Part shown: one piece after another, positions 26,413 to 38,497 of the stretch
How positions within the stretch are numbered: the stretch's first letter is position 1
How the letters are laid out: each line of letters begins with the position of its first letter
Source: Cavia porcellus
Taxonomy: Eukaryota; Chordata; Mammalia; Rodentia; Caviidae
Direction: 5' to 3'
DNA: 64,000 nt
Assembly: GCF_034190915.1 (NCBI RefSeq)
Contig: NW_026947484.1
Span: 77,881,982-77,945,981 of the forward strand
Made by a program: the position numbers and the translations under genes
The notes under the pieces: model-generated
The model's input: the letters and a program-made list of their open reading frames with translations, nothing else
Databases searched by the model: none
What the model was told of the DNA's origin: nothing

Positions 26413-26708
26413 TGTCCTGTTTTAAATCTATTCTCCTGTAGACCCTGACTATGGAAATGGTCTAGAGTTGACTGTTTGCATGTGGATAACCAGTTTTCTA
26501 CGCACCATTTGTTAAAGAGGCTATCTTTTGTTCAACATAGAGTTTTGGCTCTTTTGTCAAAGATCAGATAGATTAATGTGTCTGGGGTTATTTCTGATCT
26601 ATGTGGGGTTTTTTTTTTTGTTTTTTCTTTGTTTGTTTTGTTTTTGTTTTTCCCAATAATGGGCTGTTTTTATCAATATAGCTTTGTAATAAAACTTCCG
26701 ATCAGGGA

Positions 26709-26975
26709 TCACGATACCTTTGCTTTACTCTTATTACCCAGGATTGTTTTTGCTATTCTAGGTCTCTTCTGGTTCCAAGTAAATTTTAGGATTGTTTGCT
26801 CTAGTGATGTGAGGACTGCTGTTGGTATTTTGATTAGGAGTGCATTCAATTTGTATATCAATTTTGGAAGCATACCCATTTTGTCAACATTAGTTGCCCA
26901 TCCAGGGTCAGGAAATATCTTTCCATTTTCTGATTTCCTCTTTGATATCATTTTTCGGAGTACTATGGTTTTCAT
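26709..26975 (-). pseudogene. L1 ORF2 C-terminal remnant
   Basis: An 88-residue open stretch resembles the region after the reverse transcriptase domain of L1 ORF2, with the patterns GMLPKLIYKLNALLIKIP and ILKFTWNQKRPRIAKTIL. The full ORF2 protein is over 1,200 residues, so this is a decayed fragment inside the truncated minus-strand L1 and has no expected function. Confidence 0.8.
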
Positions 26976-27630
26976 TATAGAAGCCTTTCATTTCCTTAGT
27001 TAAGTTCCTTCCTAAGTATTTAATTTTTGTTGGTGCAACTTTGAAGAGTATTGTCCCCTAATTTCTTTGTCAGTGGATTCATTATTGTCATACTGGAATG
27101 CTTTTGATTTTTGTGTGTTGATTTTGTATCCTGCTACCTACTGAATTTGGGTTTTAATTCTAGGAGTCTTGTGTAAAGGATCATGTCAACTACAAATAAT
27201 AATAATTTTACTTCTTCTTTTCTTATGCATTCTCCTTTTATTTCTTTGTCTTACCTGATTGTTGTGGCTAATGTTTCAAGTATATTCTATATTGAATAGA
27301 AGGAATGATAGTGAATATACTTATCCTTTTGTTGATTTGAAAGGGAAAGCTTTCAACTTTTTTCCGTTTAATATGATGTTGACAGTAGGTCTGTCATAAA
27401 TATCTTTTATCAGATTGGGATAGTATACGATACCTATTTTCTTTAGGGTTTTTTGTCATGAATAATGTTGGATTTTGTCAAAGGGTTTTTCTTCATCTAT
27501 ACAAAAGACAATATTAAGAAAATGAAAAGACAAGTCACAAGCTGGGAGAAAATACTTTCAAAAGACATATCTGATAAAGGAATATTATTCCAATTATACA
27601 AAGAACTCATCATGAAGCAATATCAACCTG

Positions 27631-28032
27631 TATTCATTCATTTGGTTGTAATAAAATACCAAGGCAGATGAACTTATAAAGAAAAAGTTTTGTTTACTGA
27701 CAGGTTTGGAAGCTGAAAGCATGGGACTGCCTCAGTTCTAGGGAGGATTCTGTTACCTGCATCACATGGCAAATGGCAGTAATGGTAGCATGTGTGGAAA
27801 GAAATAATCACATTGCCAAATAGTAAGAGGCAGACGCCAAGGTCAGTCTCAGACATTGTAAAAACTCACTCATGAAAACTCACTGGAGAGACCAGCGATC
27901 CCTTCCAAAGACCTAAGAACACCCACTAGCCCTGTATTTTAAAGACCACACCCCCTGACACTGCTAAACTGAGGACCAAGCCTCCAATACATATAGTCTT
28001 GGGGGCCAATGGGGCCAAAGATTTTAAAGACA
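27631..28032 (-). mobile_element. MaLR-type LTR (solo) inside L1
   Basis: The segment begins with ATTTGGTTGTAATAAAATAC and runs through the layout of a reversed MaLR LTR (restriction to a few hundred bases, CCAATGGGG-type end, no internal genes). It lies within the plus-strand L1, which resumes with ACATGCTCCACATCATTTAT. The exact subfamily cannot be named by eye. Confidence 0.55.
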
Positions 28033-28515
28033 CCTCATTAAAGAGGAATACAGGTGACAAACATGCTCCACATCATTTATCATTAGTAAAATACAAATTA
28101 AAATAATGACGTACTCTACAATGGCCAAAATCCAGAACATTAACAACAGCAAAAGGAGGACAGGATGTGGAATAAGAATCTTTATTCATGTCTGAAAGAT
28201 AATTGGGTTGTTTCTCACAAAATTAAACATACATTTTCTGTATGATCTGGCTATCGCGCTTCTTGGTACTCAAAGAGACAAAAATGTATTTGCATGTGAA
28301 CACCTCCGTGTAGATGTTTATAAGTAGCCTTATTCAAAACTGCCAAAACTTGGAGATTATCAAGTTGTACATAAACTATGATACATCCAGACAATGAACG
28401 TATCACTGCTAAAAATAAATGAGCTATGAGACCATGAAAAGATAGGAGGAAATTTAAATGCATACACGGAGCAAAAGAAGCCAACCTGAAAGGGTGCTAT
28501 TGTATTATATTCTGA

Positions 28516-28580
28516 GTCAGGTGTGGTGGTGCACATCTGTAATCTCAGCGCTTGGGAGACTAAGGCAGGAGGATTGCCGT
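28516..28580 (+). mobile_element. B1 SINE, 5' fragment
   Basis: Only the left part, CAGGTGTGGTGGTGCACATC to AGGCAGGAGGATTGC, is present, inside the plus-strand L1. Confidence 0.75.
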
Positions 28581-30950
28581 AAGAACTCCATCATGAAACC
28601 CATCATGAATTATATTACATTCTAGGGACAGCAAAAGTATGGAAATAGCAAAAAGATCAGTGGTTTTCTGACTGGAGTAAGGGACGAATGAATACGCAGA
28701 ACTTGGAGAATTATTAGCGCAGTGAAAATACTTTATGTAATACTGTGGATGTATGTCATTACCCATTTGTTCAAACCCAGAAGTTGTGTAACACTCAGAG
28801 GAACCCTCACGTAAATTATGGACTTTGAGAATTATGATGTGTGAGTACAGGTAGAGTCATAACAAATATACCACTCCTGTAGGGTATGTTGATAATAGGG
28901 AAGTTAGGATAGTGGGGGGTCAGAGTGTTTGAAAAATCTATCTTCATTTCAATTCTGGTGTGGATCTAAAAGTACTCTAAAATGCCTTTAGCCAAAAGTT
29001 AATATTGTACATTAACAATTCATCTCTGTAAAGCAAGGTATTTAAGTTGTAAACTGCCTAACAACACAAGTTTCACAGTTTGTTAAATGGGCGAATTTAC
29101 AGATTTTTTTGCTCAATTTTCAAAGTACCCTGCAATCTATTCCATATATTAGCAGCAATCAGAGCCTCTTCTCTTGATCATGGCCAACGATCAATAAATC
29201 CATCATGAACCTACTAAAATATTGGCCTTGAAATAGTTACTTGAAAGTTTAATGGTCTAAACTTTCACCAAGGTGGGCAGATTTTATAGATTTTATTGTT
29301 AGTATAATATGTGACATGATACACACAAAAATATAACAATCAACTAATTTTCTTGTTAAGTAATTTGAATCGAGGTGTGTCCATTTTTCTAAAGTTCCAA
29401 AACTTTGACACTATTACGTATGTTATTGTAGATATCTGTATATATTAATAGGCTCTAAATTTTAGTTAAAAGTTTTCAGTGAATAACTTTCTACAGTTTG
29501 GGAGTATACTTACATATATTAATCCTGGTTTGTGTACTTCCAGTGTCTTTGTTAAAATGACTTACCAAGAATGTTTCTGTTATAAAGTCATAACCTGGTG
29601 CTTGATATTATGTCTGTGTGGAAAAAAATAGAAAAATTGATAAATATTTATAATCTCTCACTTTTGCTGATTTTGGAGAAAGGAGAACTGAGATTGCTTT
29701 GTGTATTTCATTGTCAACATTGCTATTATTTTGTATCTGTAAAACAGTCCAAATATGAGAGTCAGGTGGAAATTTTTATTTCACTAAGATTTGTATAACT
29801 CAGAAACTCTTGATCATAAGACCATGTTTTAATAACCTGTCCTAAAGGCAGAATTCTTAAATAAGGACTAAAAGTTCTTGAAATGCATCTTCCACCTGTC
29901 CCAAAAGTATTTTTCCACTCAATGTTGAATTATTAGTCATTGTGAGGTGTGTCTAAGTTTTAAAAAAAAGCATAAAAATTATTAACTTCAGAATGCATCA
30001 CATTTAGTAAGCTAAGCACTGTTTCAGGAAACTTCAATTTAGTGTCTGTTGGCTTCTAGCTTCATGCCACATTCTTCCACCCTGCTGTGTAAGAGGAGAC
30101 TAATCTTTGAAGGCTGCACTTTCCAGGTTCCTGTGCCACCTGAATTCAGCCCAGGGGAGGCAGACAAGTAGAGACAGGACTTCAGGAGGACAGGAGGAAG
30201 GGAAAAGACAAGGTGTCCTCCAACACAATCGCACTCACATGTAGATTCTTTAAAAAAAAGTCATATAGAAATCGGGAAGGGATCAACAGTCACTGGAGAG
30301 TAGAGAGAATATCAAGAAAGGGGAGGGGAAAGCATACCAACTGGTGCTAAGTTAGGGTTAGAGAAAAGAAATCACTTTTCCTGTGCTACAACACAGTGTA
30401 GTAATGTATGACAGTAATGTATTGTCCATGTCAACTAAGTCACAAGAAAGGATTTGAAATGTTTCCACCACAAAGAAATTATAAATATTTGAGGACATAG
30501 CTAATGCTTTCCTTATTTAAATACTATGTAATGTATGCAATGTATCAGAATATCATATGATACCCCATAAATGGGCCCATGTGTCGATTAAATTTTAAAA
30601 ATAAAGGTAGTTTCCTCGTCTCTTTCTTCCATTTAAGTAGGAGTTGCATCTCTATCATCATACACCATGGTTTCAGATTTTCCTAGAAGACCCTGACCTG
30701 TGGGATGGGTTCTTCCTCATCCTTGGTTTCTCAACTTAGGAGAGACATTGCTTTTTTTAATTATTGTTATCAATTCATTAAGTGATTTAGTATTTCCATC
30801 ATCAGTACAAACAAGTCCCTGAATTAAATTCCTTTTGTCTTGTTGATCGGGCTCTGACAGATACAATCCTTTTGTAATTAGGCATGCATACACTAGGTCA
30901 TGATGTACATTTCTCACTGTGAGTAGTTGATAAAGTAGTTTGAAAGCCAT

Positions 30951-31100
30951 GCCAGGCATGATGGCACATGGCTGTAATCTCAGCACTCAGGAGACTGGGA
31001 CAGAACAACCATGAGTTTGAAATTAGCCTGAGGTACATAAGTGAATGTAAGGCCAGCTTGAGCTACATAGCCAGACCCTGTCTCAATAAATAAATACAAA
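30951..31100 (+). mobile_element. B1 SINE
   Basis: GCCAGGCATGATGGCACATG, the duplicated block and GACCCTGTCTCAATAAATAA are all recognisable. Confidence 0.85.
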
Positions 31101-31227
31101 GTCCATATAAATACATTTGGTAGCATGCATCGGTGAACTAAGCCTGTTTCATCAGTTGGAAATTGACGGCTATCACTGAGCTACAGAAGTTGGAGATTTT
31201 GTTTTCTCTCTTTTAAGAGAAACAACA

Positions 31228-31320
31228 TTGGGGGCTGGGGATTTAGCTCAAGCGCCTACCTTGCAAGCAGGCAGTTGTGAGTTTGATCCCTGGTACCAAT
31301 AAAAACGAAAAAGACCAAAA
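31228..31320 (+). mobile_element. ID-type tRNA-like SINE
   Basis: GGGGCTGGGGATTTAGCTCA, CTTGCAAGCAGGCAGTTGTG and GATCCCTGGTACC keep the tRNA-like A and B box layout, followed by an A-rich tail and an AG repeat. Confidence 0.85.
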
Positions 31321-31326
31321 AAAAAA

Positions 31327-31345
31327 GAGAGAGAGAGAGAGAGAA
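31327..31345. repeat. (AG)n microsatellite
   Basis: A short AG run in the tail of the ID-type SINE. Confidence 0.9.
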
Positions 31346-34300
31346 AGAGAAACAACATGGGATAGTAGAAGATGTACCAATTGGAACTCAGGACATCAAG
31401 ATTCTAATCTTGGTGGGTGGCTGTGGGTGATCCATTCAACCATGTGTTCTAGTATGCTATGATTACTTTGTGTGTGGAACCAGAGATCTTAAAATTGGTA
31501 CATATTTCTTAAGTACTGGTATTATAAAAAGTTGCAAAGCTACTACTCAAAGTAAGAAGTGGCTCCACGATCTGTGACACCACAGATACCAGTGATACTT
31601 ATATTTGAAGGCTGTTTGAAAGCATAAGTAGTCATTTATCCAGATTATTAAATTATGTTTTTACATATTTTCCTCAATTGATCAATAACTTTAGTTTAAA
31701 TTATGTTAGCATTGAGAATTCACAGTCCAATATTCTAGTCTTACATTCTTGGGAATAAACACTGATATAGAACACGGGAATTGCAGAATTTCAGGTAATG
31801 GTGATTATAGTTAGTAATGTCAGTTCATAAATCACACCATAGAATTGAGGTGTTATGCAAGATATCTCTGATATCACTGATAGGTGGATAATTTTAATGT
31901 ATTTTAATAAAAGATAGACAAAGTATGAGGTGCCAAACTCTCAGACACTATGGAAGGCTATGACAGAGCAAGGAGACCCTATCTCAAAATAAGATGGGAG
32001 GGGGGGATACAATTCAGATTAAACACCCTGAATGCAACTCCTAGTTCCAAAACAAAATGAAACCTTAAAATTTAATCATGCGTATCCTCCAAACTCTAAG
32101 TCCCAACTATGAAATAGCAACAAAAAAGTTTGTTATGACATTCTTTTATCTTATCAGCAAATCTCCTGTTTTCTTTTTCCATATTTAAGGAAAATCTATT
32201 ACAAACACTCTTCATAAAAGTAAAATTCCACAGACATTACAATGTCTCTGGAGAGAGAAGCATTTGAATATGTACAATTCCAGAGCAAACGTGAACATTC
32301 TCTGTTGTGCTCAGCACTCACCGAAGTCAGCAACTGTTCATCTGAGTTTATCTGAAAGAGAGATAAAAGCTTCCTGCCCAGCATTAAACCTTGGCCCACA
32401 CAGAATCCAGATACTTTCAAGCTTTTTCCAAACTTATACTTGTTTTATATATTCATCACTTTCTAAATGATAATATAATTTAAAACTAAAATTAAACCAC
32501 ATTGTTGTGGAATGTATTTCATCTCTATCTGTGGAGTTTTTTTTCCCCCAAAGCAGATTATTTATCTCAATTTCTTTAAAGTCATCAAAGGTAATTTCAA
32601 TAGTTATCTCTGGTTTTATGTATTCCTGGGTTATTTGCTACTTATCTCTTAAATTTAGGATATTCAGTATAGAAAAAGGAAATAAGACAATGCCAGATTT
32701 TGCTTTTGTGTACTGAATTTGAAGAAGGAATCCACTGAGTGATATAACAAGGCCAAGGTGAAAGGTCATGCAAAAATAAAAGGCAATGAGTAGCAACAGA
32801 AAGAAATAAATCTAGGAACAGCTGAAGATATAATCAAGAAGTAAAATACAACATCATGGGAGATAGATCCATATATGTGGCTGAAGGGACTCAGAGGTAA
32901 GCCACAGTGTCACACTGGCACAGAAGCACAGCTCAAATCAAAAGGCAGTCAGTACAAGGACCTTTCAAACAAAAGTTAATAGACTTGAACAATTTATGAT
33001 GAAAAGGCTTTTAGAATCTGCGGTCATGTTGTGATTTTTAATGTGCAACTGCCTAAAGATGTGGCAAAGCCTTCAAAACGTGTTGTTAACAACACTTAAC
33101 AATACTGTCTTATCTAGTCAACAATATATAATGATATTGTTGGAAAAATCCTTCACAATCAAATTATCCTCAGGATGAAGACTCCACTAGGGAGCTAGGA
33201 TGCATTTTGAATTGTCAGAGTTCCATAGGATATTTCTAAGAGTAAGTGTGTTTGAATGCATGGCACATGTACATTTAGTTTTATAATAATCATGGAGAGG
33301 ATTGATTTCTTATTAGAAAATTATCTTAAGTCATTAGTCTCTTTGTCAGTAATTCCTAACCCCTTTAGAGAAGATCCTCTGGAGAGTATAGTGAAATGTA
33401 TGGATTTGCCATGTAAAAAATGTATATTAAAAGGATCACAGAATTTTGAACAGTTTCTGGGAATTCTAAAATGCTCCAAATATCATTTCAATTCCACCTC
33501 CACAAACTCTTCACCATGGATTAAGAACTCTGTATTTATAAAAAAGTTATGGGACAGTTTTTACATGAGCAAAACATATCATTTTTAATCTGTACTTCTA
33601 CGAAGCTGAATGAAAGATTCTGACTTTATATAGTCATACTCAAGTTCTTTATTCATATTCTTCTTGCACCTAAAAAGGAAAAAAATAGAGCATTATTTAT
33701 CTATGTTTATTCATTCATGATACATGTATTCCATATTAATATATAAGGTATATGATAAAACATACACAAAATACAAATGATGCAAGAATCACATGAAGAC
33801 AACAGAAAAATGTTAATTAGCAATAGTCATGATGATATACTATACAATAGTGACTATTTCAAGGCAAATGTATGCTTAGCTCAGAATTCATCATTCCTGA
33901 TAGCTAATATATAGTTCAAGTAGTCTTGGCTAATTGTAGATATTTTTTTATCTATTTCTTGTTAGATCTAATTAGAACCTTATTGTTCCACTTCTTAATA
34001 TGTCTGACAGAGAAGTCTTAGAGGTTAAAAAGACAATTTTGGTCTTGATTTCACCTAGGCTCCTATTATTATTATATCTCAATCTTTGATTTCTTTTCAG
34101 AAATCCTTTTAAGCCACTAGCTTCACAAATAAGAGAGTTGATTGGTTAAAGCTAGCCATAGTAGTGTAATCTAGGGAATCCATTTATGTTGGAATGTGTA
34201 AACTGCAAGCAATGTTACTGCTTAAAGAGACGTAGTCACCACTGAAAGAACAGAGGCTGTACCAGGGTTCCCTTTCTGCCCTTGGCACTCTGTTTCTCTT

Positions 34301-34859
34301 AGAATTGTTCAGGTACCATCCATGGAACATGATCAACTTATGGAGGGATCACAGACAGACTCTAGAGTCAATGATTATACTAAATATATATAAAGTTCAT
34401 ATATTTTTGTCATTGCATCATTACATTTTCATCATTAAAGGAAAAAAAAAAGAATCTCTAATGTTCTTCCCATATGATAATAAATTGTTTTGCTCACTCC
34501 ACTTCTGTGAATTACTTACTCCCTCTCAGTTTCCTTGAAACATGTGAAATGGTCTTTGCACAACTTCTGGCCTGTGATTTAAAGTTGAAATAAAAAAGAG
34601 AAGCTGTTATAATTGTGACTACTCTATTATACAAATGCCACATATACACTCATGTTACTCCCAGACTAATTAAAAAATAAGCAAAGCTTATCAATGCTCC
34701 TTACATGACTACAAGAGCTATAGCTTCTTCTTCTCAATAAAAAAAAAAAAACTTCCCAAACCCTTTACACTGATCATTTAGTAATCTTGTTTGTTAACAT
34801 GGTAATTATTAATAGTGAAGACCTGCTAAATTCTGTACATCAGGTAACTTTATTATCTA

Positions 34860-35380
34860 TCTCTCATCTTTTCATTCAACAACAGTTCTCTTTTTTTTTT
34901 GAACAACATACAATGTACTCAGCATCCAGCTAATTGCTGAGGTTTCAAAAATGAATTGAACTTGTTCCACACCCTCCAGGCACTAACTAGCTAGTAAAAG
35001 ATGCTAACAAATAATCACCTCTAAATGGAGGCACACATTGGTTGCTATGGGAGCAGAGCAGGACAAGCAGAGACCTCTGCCTGAGGAAAGCAGGGAGGAC
35101 CCTAGAAGGATGCTGGGTCACAGGTAAGCCTTGGAGGATGTGGTAATTGTATCAGAGGGAAATATGACCAATATAGCCCAGGTTGTGCTGGTGTTTCTGG
35201 GAGATCAACAAGACTGGATGACTTGTCCATGCGTGGCCTTAGATGATGTGCTAAGAAGCCTGGAATTGATCACAAGATAGATTGAGAATAGACAAAGGTT
35301 TTTAACCTATAGAGTGATATGATCACAAAGAGAATTAGGGTAATATTTTGGAGAAATCATGGCAGAGATAAAAACCTATT
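34860..35380 (+). mobile_element. Ancient mammalian LINE-type repeat
   Basis: The copy starts with TTTTCATTCAACAACAG and AACATACAATGTACTCAGCA. It then follows the ancient repeat's order through GGGTCACAGGTAAGCCTTGG to GAGTGATATGATCACAAAGA. Confidence 0.45.
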
Positions 35381-37607
35381 GGAAATGTTCCCCGGAACAA
35401 AAAATAAAAAATGAGTGTTTATTCCTATGATAAATTTACTTGCTAATTCTAAACTCTTCACTAAATTAAATGTTAGCTGATTCAATTCGTCAAAGTTTAG
35501 TTTCCATTACCGAAGATGAAGTACTCATTCCCTAAGTAGTCTTACCTGTGCCTATTTGAAGCCCAGCAACATTGCAGTCTACATTAATAGTCGTCTGTTC
35601 AGACTTGATGCTTCCTAACTTTATGTATAGGATTCTTCTTCATGGGGGTGCTTTAGCTAGTTAACACTTTTCAAACACAGTATCTTTTCTATGTAGAATG
35701 CCAACCAGAGCAAACTTACATAACAAGCAAATGTGGCCAGAGACATGAAAAAGTCACCTTCACCCCTTGATACCAACCTAGAAAGAGAAGAGCAAGTTCA
35801 GAGAACATATGACTCATCAAAGCCCAAAAAGAAAAGCTTCATGGGAACAGAGCAGTCTGTGGGGCCTCCTGGGGTCCTTTGAGCCTACAACCATATTTGC
35901 TTTTGTGTGATTTTCTGCAAAACAAAAGAACCCATCATTTTCATCCTTAGCATCAATTGTTGAATTCTGCTTTACCTCAGAGATGGTGCTCATGCTATAT
36001 GTTCTACACTCTTCTTTTTATGCCAAGATAATGGTGCTGCCTTTCATTCCTCCTGAGCTTAGACTTATTTTATGAAATTCCTGCTTGCTGCAGTGCAGGC
36101 TACAAACAAGATGATTCTTCAGAGGAAAGACCTGAAAAGAGGTGAGGCATTCTTAGACCAATGTGAAGTGAAAGGGAGATGTGATATCTATATTTAATCT
36201 CTGCCTCTCAACGCTAGATTTTATTTTTTTACTCCCAGAGTTGTGTACATAATGCGTGGATACCAACTCTTCCAAGTACTGCATCAAAATTTTATACAAG
36301 CTGAAGAACGTACACAAGTAACAAAGGAACTGTTTTCTCTACTTTCATTCTAATAAAAACGCCAAAAGGAATGGCTAGTTCCTACTTATGATGACTTTTT
36401 CCTGAAGGTTAGCATATCAGGTACAGGGAAAAAGGACACTTATTTACACAGAAATAAGGGTGAAATTATCAAATTTAAAATTTGATATGTTAGAAACACA
36501 AGTTAGGCCCTCAAAAATTAAAACCTAATACTTGTTAGTGAAATAAGTATCATTATTAGGCTAAAGTCCTTGATTACACACAACTAGATTTCTGGCCATA
36601 TTATTAGCTACAATTTATTAGATAGGTAGGTTGTCACTATATATTTCCCAGTTAAAGTTATACCAGGAATATTCTCAGGCAAAACAAGTATTTAGAACAG
36701 GTTCTTCATGGCATACTATCTTGTATTTCTTTAGATATCTTATTTTTCATTGTCTTGAGGTTCACTTTGGAATAGATAGAAAAGAGGAAGGTAAAGAAGG
36801 CAGTAACAAAGACTTAGGAAATGGCAGATTGAGTGACCCTTTACTATTTTAAATATTGTGAAAATGGTGCTGTACCTCAACCAGCAGTGAGCAGTGCTAT
36901 GAACAATTCTTACCACTTAATAATCACATGCCGCTCCTTCCATTGTCTCTTGTCTTCAATTTACCTGGCCTGTAGTTGTAGGGCTACCCAGTTTTGTAAA
37001 AGTATAAATAGTCTTAAAATAGGATTTTACTCTTGGGGGGAAATTCTCAACTAAGTAGTCACAATGCACTTTGAATGACTAATATAAAGTCATTACATCA
37101 CAAAATAAGGGATAAATCATACTTTTCATAATACTACCGCATAGGAATAGTTTTAGTTTTAAGAGTCAAGCACCTACATTAATCTGAGTCTAAAATAATA
37201 GGCCCCTGATTTAAAATCTCCTAACATTCTTTCACACTTCATAAAACTAAAAATAAAATTGTCTCACCAAGCACTGACCTATGGGTCCCACAAATGTACT
37301 GTATTTCAAGAAAAATTGAAGAGGTCTCAAAACCGCGACTTGCTGACAGATTACAGTTTGCATCCTTAATTGGTCCTGAACGTAGGGTGAGAGAGAAGAG
37401 ACTATAATCTGTGGAGAATACGAGATTTATTTCCTTCTTAAATCAAAAGCAGATCCCATGTCTCAGCTCCCCCTCACCCGCCCGCCCTGCCCCCACGAGA
37501 TTTTTTTCCCATATTTTTGTATGTTTTCCCCGCAGATGACAGGTCAGAGAAGGTTAAAGTGCAGTGTCTAGTCCACCAAGTAAACAGAAGGGTCAGGGCA
37601 GGTTTAT

Positions 37608-37617
37608 TTATTTATAA
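37608..37617 (+). promoter_or_regulatory. MEF2-type site TTATTTATAA upstream of SMARCA2
   Basis: The ten bases fit the MEF2 consensus YTA(A/T)4TAR exactly and lie about 740 bp upstream of the proposed exon 1 start, within a TTTATTTATTTATAAA run. In human, BRM promoter insertion variants near -741 and -1321 have been reported to create MEF2-like sites linked to silencing. That the site here sits at a comparable distance is suggestive, but the local transcription start is only estimated. Confidence 0.35.
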
Positions 37618-38437
37618 AGCGCTCGTCCTCTCAGCTGTTTCTCCTTCACTGGCATTTGGAAGCGTGCAGTCCTTTAGAGGAGGCAGATTTGGCAGGAATG
37701 TTCTTTGTGCCCGCCTCCCTTTTTATGGGGTGGAGAGGAGGACGCATATTTGTAATGACAGCCTTGGGGGACGAGGCGGGGGCCGAAAAAGTTTCAGCTG
37801 GCATGATAATGCCCCTTTTTTCCACAGTCAACACCGTGCCACAAACAGCTTTGGTGCCACTCCGAGTCCTCCCCGTCCCCTCCCTGCCTCTCTGCAGGCT
37901 CGCAGCGGCAGGCGGAGGCACAGTTAAATTCCAGCACCTTCTCCGCAGATCCCCAAACTACTACGCGCTATTACTACGGCTACCCTCCCTTTCGCTTTGC
38001 GTTCTCCGCTTCCCCAACCTCCTCGGAGGCGCCCCGCAGCGTCCCTGCAAGGAGACTCCCAGGCAAAGGAACGGGGGGGCGCCCAACTCCAGGAGGGCTC
38101 GGGTCCCTCCGTGTCCTGCGCAGTTTCCCCGCTCCAGGCACAAACACTGCCCGAGAGCCGGCGCCTCGCAGTCACACACCGATCCACGCATACAGTAGAG
38201 CTGTCTCGAGCCACATTCTTGCACACCCGCTTCGCCCCCACCCCCTCCCGCCCCGCGCTCCGGGAGTCGCTGAGCTGGGCGAGTGACAGCCGCGTCCGGC
38301 CAACCCGCGCCCGGGCGGGCGGGGAGAAGCGGCTCGCGGGGCCAACTGCGGCGCGTCTTCCGGCGCCCGTGGAGGCCGCGAGGGTGGGACGCGGGGCGGA
38401 GCCGGAGTTTAGGAAGAGGAGGGGACGACTGTCATCA

Positions 38438-38455
38438 ATGAAGTCATATTCATAA
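38438..38455 (+). CDS. Short upstream ORF in SMARCA2 exon 1 (5 codons)
   Basis: An ATG in exon 1 opens a five-codon frame (Met-Lys-Ser-Tyr-Ser) that stops at TAA well before the exon ends. It cannot be an N-terminal extension of BRM. The context is weak to moderate: A at -3 and A at +4. I recall the same ATG and neighbourhood in human exon 1, which would make it conserved. Its likely role, if any, is to lower or condition translation from the main start codon. No evidence of translation can be drawn from sequence alone. Confidence 0.4.
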   Translation: MKSYS

Positions 38456-38490
38456 TCTAGTCCTCTCTCCCTCCGTTTCTGTACTCTGGG

Positions 38491-38497
38491 TGACTCA
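38491..38497 (+). promoter_or_regulatory. AP-1-type site TGACTCA inside exon 1
   Basis: This is an exact match to the palindromic FOS/JUN recognition sequence, about 140 bp inside the proposed first exon. Sites just downstream of CpG-island starts are often functional, but a 7-bp match can occur by chance. The surrounding block is one of the parts I recognise from human SMARCA2 mRNA. Confidence 0.35.

Larger units (their letters stand above)
25384..27500 (-). mobile_element. 5'-truncated L1 LINE, inserted into the plus-strand L1
   Basis: Antisense to the window this reads as an L1 3' half. The 12-bp sequence ACAAAAGACAAT occurs on both sides (25,372-25,383 and 27,501-27,512), which I take as its target-site duplication. 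T-rich DNA at the left edge fits a decayed poly(A) tail. The 5' truncation is at the right edge. It carries its own later insertions: an ID-type SINE at 25.58-25.64 kb and an ERV LTR at 25.84-26.41 kb. Confidence 0.8.
27501..28990 (+). mobile_element. L1 LINE fragment, 3' piece of the split copy
   Basis: Directly after the target duplication the older L1 continues in sense with motifs such as AAATACTTTCAAAAGACATA and TCTGATAAAGGAATATT. It then proceeds through an L1 3' end to about 28,990. It is interrupted by a MaLR-type LTR (about 27,631-28,032) and a B1 fragment (28,516-28,580). Confidence 0.75.
28991..37500. other. Intergenic DNA upstream of SMARCA2, no gene seen
   Basis: Strongly AT-rich, with one B1, one ID-type SINE and one ancient LINE-type copy. 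A 110-codon open frame at 33,256-33,588 has no domain or neighbouring splice logic. Distal SMARCA2 enhancers could lie here but cannot be recognised by eye. Confidence 0.55.

Noticed and set aside
33256..33588. 110-codon open frame in the upstream intergenic DNA
   Set aside because: The composition matches AT-rich background and there is no domain, promoter or splice pattern.
37656..38198. 180-codon plus-strand frame upstream of exon 1
   Set aside because: It crosses the promoter, has biased low-complexity composition and no link to a known protein.
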